Shown here: in pieces, positions 38,287 through 43,563 of the stretch
How the letters are laid out: each line of letters starts with the position of its first letter
How positions within the stretch are numbered: the stretch's first letter is position 1
DNA from: a virus
Reading direction: 5' to 3' (one strand)
DNA: 43,563 nt
IMG/VR virus record: IMGVR_UViG_3300042156_000083
Coordinates: 1-43,563 of that record
Notes under the pieces: generated by a model
The model's database searches: none
What the model saw: the letters and a program-made list of their open reading frames with translations, nothing else
Told to the model about the DNA's origin: nothing
Made by a program: the position numbers and the translations under genes

Positions 38287-39950
38287 CCCCTGACGCCAAG
38301 CTCTCGCAGACGCTGCTGTGCGATGCCCACGAGGGTGCTGAGTACGACACCCTCAAGTCCGGCGCGCTTGGCCATCCGCCACAGCGTGGACGCCTGTTCA
38401 GGGGACGTGACGCGCGCGAACCTGTCCGGCCACGGCAGGTCTGCGGTGTCCACCAACTCCCAGTCGATCACCTGGGGTACGGGCGGCTTCACAGCAGGGG
38501 TCGGCGCCGCAACCGGCGCCGGCCCGTCACCCCACGCCCGCATCTTCCCCTTGGGCTGAGACCGCACCAAATGGCACAGCTCGGCATGCTGGCGCCCGTT
38601 CTCCAGGTCGGCCCACAGGAGCTCCACGGTGCCCTCCTTGGGCCCCTGAACGGGCATGTGGATGATCACGCCGACCGTTTCGGAGACCTTGACGTTCCGC
38701 AGCACAGCCGATTCACCCCAGGGCACATCCACCTGCCCCCACGTATCCGTGTTCCAGTCGTAGATGCCGTTCTGGTTCACGCCGTGCGCGTACGCCCAGA
38801 GCTGTGCCTCGATCTCGTTCTTGCCGTAGTCCATCGTCTTCCCGGTCTTCAGGTCGCCGATGACGTACTGGCCCGATGGCCGGTGGTAGAAGATCCGGTC
38901 GAACGTCCCGCACACCCAGCCGTACTCCCGGATGATCGTGGTCCGCTCGATCAGTGACCGGATCGGCTCCAGTCCGGCCTGAGCCAGTGCATAGGAGTAG
39001 CCCTGGAGACTGCGCTGAAACTCTACGGGGGCGTCCAAGGGCGCCTTCAGACCCGCGTCCATGTACTCCGTGAACTCGTGCAGGTACGTCCCGAGGTCGG
39101 ATCCCACCTTGGAGCCGGCGGTCTCCTCCAGCTCCTTCACGATGGCGTCAAGGCGGTCCCGGTCGTTCTCGTGCGTCAGCCCCTGCGCCTTGAGCAACAG
39201 GTCCCTGCGCCGCGCCGCGCCGATAACTACGTTGCGGGCCTTCCACTCGCCGAGCTTGATGGTGCTGGAGGCGGCCTTGACGAAAGTCGTCACCCGAGTG
39301 CGTCCAACCGGCTTGCCGGAGGACCTGTACCTCTCCAGCTCTGCCGCACCGGGCAGGACGACCGCGTACCTGTCCTGGTGGTCGCGGCGCACCCTCTTGG
39401 GCTGCCCCGACACCGACATGACCGGCTTGACGTCCTCGGTCGCGGTCGGGTCCTCGAACAGGAACTCATCTGCTGTGGGGAAGGTCAGGGCCGGAGACTT
39501 GGGGCCGGACAGTAGGGCCGTCAGCTTCTCCTCCACCTGATCGACCGTGGGGAATTCGTCGTTCCCGCAGCCCTCGCACTCGTACCCGCCCTGGCCATCG
39601 GCCCGGATGCGGTCGCCCTCTTCGATCCGGCACTCACTCACCGAGCACCGGTCAGTCTCCGTCGCCCCGAACCAGGGGCCGTTGCCCACCCGTCGGTCAG
39701 GGTCCGTCAGCATCATGTCCGCCGTGTCGAGCTGTGCTTCTGCGTCCGGATTCACGTCGTCTCCCTGCGTCGTCGTCTCGTCCACCGTAGGCGCAGGGTC
39801 CGACAGGACCTCGCGCGCGGCCGCGATGGCGTCGCGCTCCGCGCGTTCAACGCGCTCGCGCCGTTCATCGCACGGGTGCTTGTAAAGCCCCCCATCGTTC
39901 TTGATCGCCACCTCGGACTTGCAGGCCGGGCAAGTGGTCTTCTCCGCCAT
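38283..39950 (-). CDS. RecB/Cas4-type PD-(D/E)xK exonuclease
   Basis: 555 aa from the ATG at 39950 (GGGAGAAGCG upstream); an ATG at 39995 would start inside the terminator hairpin. N-terminus has a zinc motif CPACKS...HPC (7-25) and a second Cys set CSVSEC...CEGC (about 100-125). The nuclease core has a His-containing helix TYLHEFTEYMDAG (about 275), VCGTFDRIFYHRPSG (about 347), VIGDLKTGK (about 364) and a QxxxY-like IEAQLWAYAHG (about 380), the RecB/Cas4 motifs. Expected to resect DNA ends for recombination or replication. Confidence 0.85.
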   Translation of the reverse strand: MAEKTTCPACKSEVAIKNDGGLYKHPCDERRERVERAERDAIAAAREVLSDPAPTVDETTTQGDDVNPDAEAQLDTADMMLTDPDRRVGNGPWFGATETDRCSVSECRIEEGDRIRADGQGGYECEGCGNDEFPTVDQVEEKLTALLSGPKSPALTFPTADEFLFEDPTATEDVKPVMSVSGQPKRVRRDHQDRYAVVLPGAAELERYRSSGKPVGRTRVTTFVKAASSTIKLGEWKARNVVIGAARRRDLLLKAQGLTHENDRDRLDAIVKELEETAGSKVGSDLGTYLHEFTEYMDAGLKAPLDAPVEFQRSLQGYSYALAQAGLEPIRSLIERTTIIREYGWVCGTFDRIFYHRPSGQYVIGDLKTGKTMDYGKNEIEAQLWAYAHGVNQNGIYDWNTDTWGQVDVPWGESAVLRNVKVSETVGVIIHMPVQGPKEGTVELLWADLENGRQHAELCHLVRSQPKGKMRAWGDGPAPVAAPTPAVKPPVPQVIDWELVDTADLPWPDRFARVTSPEQASTLWRMAKRAGLEGVVLSTLVGIAQQRLRELGVRG

Positions 39951-39974
39951 CGCTTCTCCCTCTACACTGATCGG

Positions 39975-40011
39975 AGAGGCCCGGCCCCAACTCATCTGGG
40001 GCCGGGCCTCT
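39975..40011. terminator. Strong GC hairpin terminator
   Basis: AGAGGCCCGGCCCC pairs perfectly with GGGGCCGGGCCTCT around a 9-nt loop. On the minus strand it lies just after the 40022-40186 gene and just before the exonuclease, whose transcript therefore probably needs readthrough or its own start. Confidence 0.8.
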
Positions 40012-40021
40012 TGTGCTGCTG

Positions 40022-40186
40022 CTACTGCTTGGGCGGTCCGTACCAGTACTTCTCCGCGTCCTCGACCCGGGTCTCGCCGGTCAGTTCATCGTGGACCCAG
40101 ACCATGCCAGGCTCGTACGGGTTGACGTCGCTGTCCTGGTGGACAACGTGGATGATCGGGTACCTAGGTGCTCCGTAGTCAGCCAT
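40022..40186 (-). CDS. Hypothetical small protein
   Basis: 54 aa from the ATG at 40186, beginning MADYGAPRYPIIHVV and ending WYGPPKQ. Beta-strand-like first half, acidic second half (TGETRVEDAEKY). It starts one base after the stop of the next small gene, so the two are co-translated. A terminator hairpin follows directly. No family recognised. Confidence 0.6.
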   Translation of the reverse strand: MADYGAPRYPIIHVVHQDSDVNPYEPGMVWVHDELTGETRVEDAEKYWYGPPKQ

Positions 40187-40187
40187 G

Positions 40188-40343
40188 TCAGTGCCCCCAC
40201 GCGCCGGGCGGAATCGAGACCCCGCTCTGGTCCAGTGCCGCCTGCGCGTCCGCCAGGGCCTTTGCTGCTGCTGCAGCCTGCGCCTGGCGCTCCGCCTCGC
40301 GCTGCGCCGCTTCTGCGGCGAGCTGTGCTTCGAGATCGCTCAT
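40188..40343 (-). CDS. Hypothetical small Ala/Gln-rich helical protein
   Basis: 51 aa from the ATG at 40343 with AAGGAA upstream. A long Ala/Glu/Gln-rich helix (LEAQLAAEAAQREAERQAQ then five Ala and LADAQAAL) followed by a short Pro/Gly end (VSIPPGAWGH). Likely a coiled coil. Lies between a terminator and its coupled neighbour. Function unknown. Confidence 0.6.
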   Translation of the reverse strand: MSDLEAQLAAEAAQREAERQAQAAAAAKALADAQAALDQSGVSIPPGAWGH

Positions 40344-40364
40344 TCCGGGTTCCTTCCCCGAAGG

Positions 40365-40393
40365 GACGGGGCCCCACTCACCGGGGCCCCGTC
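40365..40393. terminator. GC hairpin terminator
   Basis: GACGGGGCCCC pairs with GGGGCCCCGTC around a 7-nt loop. Lies after the 40403-40732 gene on the minus strand. Confidence 0.75.
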
Positions 40394-40402
40394 GTGGTTG
40401 TG

Positions 40403-40732
40403 TCAGTTCTTGCGCGCCGCGTTCATCTTGCGCTGCGCCTCAACGGCCCGGCTCCAGCCGGGGACCTTGGATGTGTAGGCCAGGTCGCCCCACTCGGCGG
40501 GGTCGCCAGGGCAGCCGGGCGTGTGGTAGCCGTCAACCGCGTAGCCGGGAAGGCAGTCACACTTGCTGACGCGCTCCGGCTCGGGGTCGGTGTCGTAGCC
40601 GGTGGCCTCGTCGATCGCCGCGAAGATGCCGGAGTTGTCGAGGACGTTGAACGCGGCCTGCATGTCGAGGCTGTACTTGGCAACCGCCCTCAGCTTGGCC
40701 AGTGCCGCGATCATCTCGGGGGTGATGTCCAT
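40403..40732 (-). CDS. Hypothetical early protein
   Basis: 109 aa from the ATG at 40732 (GGGAAGGAACCC upstream), directly after promoter P3. Helical N-terminus (TPEMIAALAKLRAVAKYSLD), acidic middle with DTDPEPE, then a small Cys motif CDCLPGYAVDGYHTPGC and a basic end (RKMNAARKN). Not recognised. Its placement behind a strong shared early promoter and before its own terminator suggests a highly expressed early function, such as host takeover; this is inference. Confidence 0.65.
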   Translation of the reverse strand: MDITPEMIAALAKLRAVAKYSLDMQAAFNVLDNSGIFAAIDEATGYDTDPEPERVSKCDCLPGYAVDGYHTPGCPGDPAEWGDLAYTSKVPGWSRAVEAQRKMNAARKN

Positions 40733-40766
40733 GGGTTCCTTCCCCGAGCCGGTCTCTCCGGCCCGA

Positions 40767-40802
40767 TGACTTAAGTAAACATCGCCCCTGCCGACGTGTC
40801 AA
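40767..40802 (-). promoter_or_regulatory. Early promoter P3 with TTTACTTAAGTCA box
   Basis: Minus strand: TTGACA (40802-40797), 17-bp spacer, TTTACT (40779-40774) within TTTACTTAAGTCA (40779-40767). The preceding gene's stop is inside the -35 box. Fires leftwards into the 40403-40732 gene. Confidence 0.75.
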
Positions 40803-41410
40803 CCCCTGACTCGCTGCCGGTGCTCCAGCGGCGGAGGATCCTCCCGCCAGTCCATCACGGGCCACCCAGACCCCCGGCGGATTTCCCGCCGCTGCGCCGG
40901 AGTCCCAGTCGCAGTCCAGTACTTGACCTTGGGCCGACGCCGCACCCTCTCCCTGTACCCCGAGCGGAACGCCTCCCGCGAGTGCGCGCCCTCCTCGTGC
41001 GGAATGTAGTCGTAGCGGGCGGTCTTGCGTTCCATGTCAGTCCACCCCGCGTAGTGGAAGTTCAGCGCCCGGTAGACGTACCCGAGATGCCCTTCCACCG
41101 TGTCGGCGTAGCTGACCACCATGCGCTGCTCCAGACCGCCCAGGGTCCGGGACACGAACCACGACTCCGTGTTCCGAGGCATCCGGTCGTGTACCCACAG
41201 CCGGTTCAGTTCCAGCACCTTCCCCGGATCGGACGGGTACGCCCCGAGTTGCAGGTGACGGGATGCGGGCGTGCCGTACACGCACACGCCGACCAACTCG
41301 GCCACGTCGTACAGGCCGAACGCCCGGGACACGACCGGCTTCCGGTGCATATAGTGCTCGCGCTCGGCCACCTCACGGGCGAGCTTCGAGGTAACCGGTT
41401 CGACGCGCAT
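40799..41410 (-). CDS. Mom-type DNA adenine modification protein (GNAT-like fold)
   Basis: 203 aa from the ATG at 41410 (ATGA overlap with the polymerase stop). Similar by eye to Mu Mom-family proteins, which change adenine to N6-carbamoylmethyladenine and so block restriction: EHYMHR (18-23), FGLYDVAELVGVCVYGTP (31-48), ELNRLWV (66-72) and VVSYADTVEGHLGYVYRALN (about 97-116), then a basic Trp/Arg C-terminus. Residues EGHLG...Y and SYAD are the clearest family signals. Could alternatively be a related GNAT acetyltransferase. Coupled to DNA polymerase, fitting modification of new DNA. Confidence 0.7.
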   Translation of the reverse strand: MRVEPVTSKLAREVAEREHYMHRKPVVSRAFGLYDVAELVGVCVYGTPASRHLQLGAYPSDPGKVLELNRLWVHDRMPRNTESWFVSRTLGGLEQRMVVSYADTVEGHLGYVYRALNFHYAGWTDMERKTARYDYIPHEEGAHSREAFRSGYRERVRRRPKVKYWTATGTPAQRREIRRGSGWPVMDWREDPPPLEHRQRVRG

Positions 41411-43542
41411 CACTTGCACTCCGACCAGCGGAACGCAGGCTTCGAGACCTCGCACAGGATCGGCACCCCGCGCCACTCCCACGTGAACGCCGCTTCAAGC
41501 ATCCCCGCCCACAGCTCGGCCTCACGCTCCGGCACCGACAGCACCACTTCGTCATGCACCACGGCCCGCAGGTAGGACCGCACAACCGCGAGTCCCGCTG
41601 CGTCGGCCAGCGCCACCAGCCGCATCAGCGACTCCGTCATGATGTCCCGCGCCGCACCCTGGCCCATGAGCGCGGGCCCCTGCGTGTACGCACGCTCCGG
41701 ATCCGGGCGCATCATCCGGCCGAACCCGTTGTCCAGAAGCCTGCCCGACGCAGCCTCGACCCGCACCTCTTCGATGTACTCAGCAAGACGGGGGTACGCC
41801 TCACGCTTGGCTTCCTGGATCTCGTAGCACTTCTCCAGCGGGATCCCGGTGCGCTCGGACACGGCCTTGGGGCCCTGCCCGTAGTTCCCCGCGTGGTTGA
41901 ACGCCTTCGTCTTGTCGTACGTCTCGGGGGTGGCCTCTCCGAAGTAGATCAAGGACATTTCCCGGTGGGCGTTGCGGCCTGGCTGCATGATCTCCATGTA
42001 CGCCGGATCCTGGGACAGACCGGCCATGGCCCTCAAGTCGACCTGGGAGAGGTCGGCGGTGATCAAGACGTGGCCCGGATCGGCCACCATGATGTCCCGC
42101 TCGGCAGCGCCCGCCCCGCGTTTGCCCATGGTGGAGATGCCCGGCTTGACGTGAGCCCACCGGCCGGAACCCTGGGCGTCACCGATAGACGCGTGGACAC
42201 GGCCCTTGTCCGTGACCCACTTGGCCACTTCCGCGTACTTGCGCCGGGCGCCGGTCGCCTGAAGCACGAGTTCGACCACGCGCCCGAGGGCCTCGTTGCC
42301 CGCGTACACCTGCATCAGGCCAGGCTGGGACTTGGCGGTGTCCGTGTTGAACCACGGCTTGTCCCCGAGCGCGTCCGAGCCCAGCGCCAGACCGCCGGAC
42401 TTGGTGGTCGGCAGGTGCCTGGCGCCCGCGTCCCGGAACGCACGCTCGATGGCCTCGCGCCCGGGCGCAGTGGCCCACGGGGCGTCGTAGCGCTCACCCG
42501 GGATCCGCTCGGCCACGCCGTTGGATACGGCGCGCTCCGGGTCCTCGGTCAGCATCTGCCGGACTGCGAACACCTTGACCGACTGGAATTCCTCCGGCCA
42601 GTCGCGCTTCGACTTCAGCCTGAACCGGTCCGGCCGGTGCGTCGGCATCCCGTACTCCTCGGCAAGGATCCGCACCGCCTCCTCCCGCTGCGCGTCCTCG
42701 TGCGCCACCCGCTCGGCGAGCAGCTCCGTATCCACCGCCCAGCCGTTCAGCGTCATGCGGTTCTGAAGCGCGACGATCTCCATCTCGCGCTTGGCGTAGT
42801 CGTCCATGCGAACCAAGGACGCGGCGCCGTACACGGCCCTCGTCGCGGCCAGGTCACCGCGCAGGTACTCCTGGTATTCCCGGGAGTCGAGCGGGATCTT
42901 GTCGAACCCGCCGTACCGCTTCGCCAGGGCCTTCAGGTTGTCCGTCTTGCCCTCGTGCCCGAGACGCTGCGCGGTCTGATCCAGGCCGTAATACCCGTTC
43001 GGCATGCCCTTGGACATCGGCGGGTCCACCAGCCGTGCCAGGACAAGCGTGTCCACAGCCTTGGCCGCGAGCGCGTCGTAGTCGGCCCCGTGGTGGTGCG
43101 CGAGGGCGAGGAGGTCGAAGCCCAGGATGTTGTGGCCGTAGATGACGTCGGCCGCGTCCAACGCGCGAACCAGGTAGTCGGACGTATCCGGGCCGCCGAT
43201 GCGCTCCGGGTAATCGTCCACGCTGCCCATGAGCCGCACGAACGGCCCCTCGTGCCCGCCGGTGAACAGCTTGTCCGCGTCGGCGGTTTCCAGGTCGAAC
43301 CCGAGGGCGACGGGCGGCCGTACCCCGGTGCGCTCCTCGTAGTACTCCGGCGGGTAGGGCAGCACCCCCGCATCCGGCGCCGTAAAGTCGAACTCCGGCT
43401 CCTCGGGATAGAGCGAGTTGCCGAACCGGTCATCGGAGTCAGGGCCGGGGGGCTCCATCATCCCAGTGTCGGGATCCGTCTGCGGTTCGTCCCGCTCGCC
43501 CGTGAACGGATCCTGGTTGTCCCTGTTGACCTCCACACCCAT
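41410..43542 (-). CDS. DNA polymerase I-like (family A) with 3'-5' exonuclease
   Basis: 710-aa replicative polymerase. Exonuclease: GFDLETAD (about 78-85), VIYGHNILGFDLLAL (about 133-147) and YLRGDLAATRAVY (about 226-238) supply the D-E, D and Y/D residues, so proofreading looks intact. Polymerase: motif A ITADLSQVDLRAMAGLS (about 493-509), motif B/O helix KTKAFNHAGNYGQG (about 543-556), motif C AVVHDEVVLSVPERE (about 660-674). N-terminal 60 residues are disordered and acidic. ATG 43542 with GAGAGGGTGG upstream; the window ends 21 bp further. Confidence 0.95.
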   Translation of the reverse strand: MGVEVNRDNQDPFTGERDEPQTDPDTGMMEPPGPDSDDRFGNSLYPEEPEFDFTAPDAGVLPYPPEYYEERTGVRPPVALGFDLETADADKLFTGGHEGPFVRLMGSVDDYPERIGGPDTSDYLVRALDAADVIYGHNILGFDLLALAHHHGADYDALAAKAVDTLVLARLVDPPMSKGMPNGYYGLDQTAQRLGHEGKTDNLKALAKRYGGFDKIPLDSREYQEYLRGDLAATRAVYGAASLVRMDDYAKREMEIVALQNRMTLNGWAVDTELLAERVAHEDAQREEAVRILAEEYGMPTHRPDRFRLKSKRDWPEEFQSVKVFAVRQMLTEDPERAVSNGVAERIPGERYDAPWATAPGREAIERAFRDAGARHLPTTKSGGLALGSDALGDKPWFNTDTAKSQPGLMQVYAGNEALGRVVELVLQATGARRKYAEVAKWVTDKGRVHASIGDAQGSGRWAHVKPGISTMGKRGAGAAERDIMVADPGHVLITADLSQVDLRAMAGLSQDPAYMEIMQPGRNAHREMSLIYFGEATPETYDKTKAFNHAGNYGQGPKAVSERTGIPLEKCYEIQEAKREAYPRLAEYIEEVRVEAASGRLLDNGFGRMMRPDPERAYTQGPALMGQGAARDIMTESLMRLVALADAAGLAVVRSYLRAVVHDEVVLSVPEREAELWAGMLEAAFTWEWRGVPILCEVSKPAFRWSECK

Positions 43543-43563
43543 CCACCCTCTCTGTTGCTTGCC

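Noticed and set aside
1-43563. CRISPR array, integrase, retroelement or complete insertion sequence
   Set aside because: No regularly spaced repeats, recombinase motifs, reverse transcriptase or transposase were seen on either strand.

Overview
The window is most of the genome of a tailed, siphovirus-type bacteriophage of a high-GC actinobacterium, most likely Streptomyces. Evidence: the DNA looks about two-thirds G+C; GTG starts and 1-4 bp ATGA/GTGA stop-start overlaps are frequent; the tail module has a long tape measure and a chain of minor tail proteins with no contractile sheath; several virion proteins look like actinophage families. No integrase, no clear immunity repressor and no complete attP were found, so lifestyle is open. 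The left edge cuts a primase-helicase gene and the right edge lies 21 bp upstream of the DNA polymerase start, so the window ends are not natural gene borders.

Layout. Positions 1-2498 (minus strand): primase-helicase and a small HTH protein, separated by a 93-bp perfect-arm hairpin element. 2599-11361 (plus): early/accessory operon with a LuxR-type HTH protein, small proteins, an HNH endonuclease, an SF2 helicase, a ParB-like protein, a resolvase-type nuclease, then a cassette of Cys/Trp/His-motif and membrane proteins ending in a MazG-like protein. 11482-13809: orphan structural module, amidase endolysin, holin candidate, membrane-anchored collagen-like protein. 13819-23955: terminases, portal, MuF-like protein, maturation protease, capsid proteins. 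24028-36839: virion fibers, connectors, tail chaperones, tape measure, minor tail proteins and an antisense HNH gene. 36849-37064: r1t-type holin. 37162-43542 (minus): an unknown protein, a 600-bp structured noncoding stretch with two tRNA-like sequences, a RecB/Cas4-type exonuclease, three small proteins, a Mom-type DNA modification protein and a family A DNA polymerase.

Replication genes (polymerase, primase-helicase, exonuclease, SF2 helicase, resolvase) are split over both strands. Three promoters share a -35 TTGACA/G and a -10 embedded in TTTACTTAAGTCA, so the two early blocks are probably co-regulated. The Mom-like protein probably protects phage DNA from host restriction.

The signals not explained by ordinary annotation are: (1) two related 41-bp-core hairpin elements, inverted relative to each other and 18 kb apart; (2) an island of about 1 kb (8480-9470) saturated with GAGTGC/GCACTC across two genes in different reading frames; (3) the shared promoter/operator motif; (4) truncated or expanded tRNA-like sequences in two places. 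All functional names come from reading motifs and protein sequence by eye; no database search was run.
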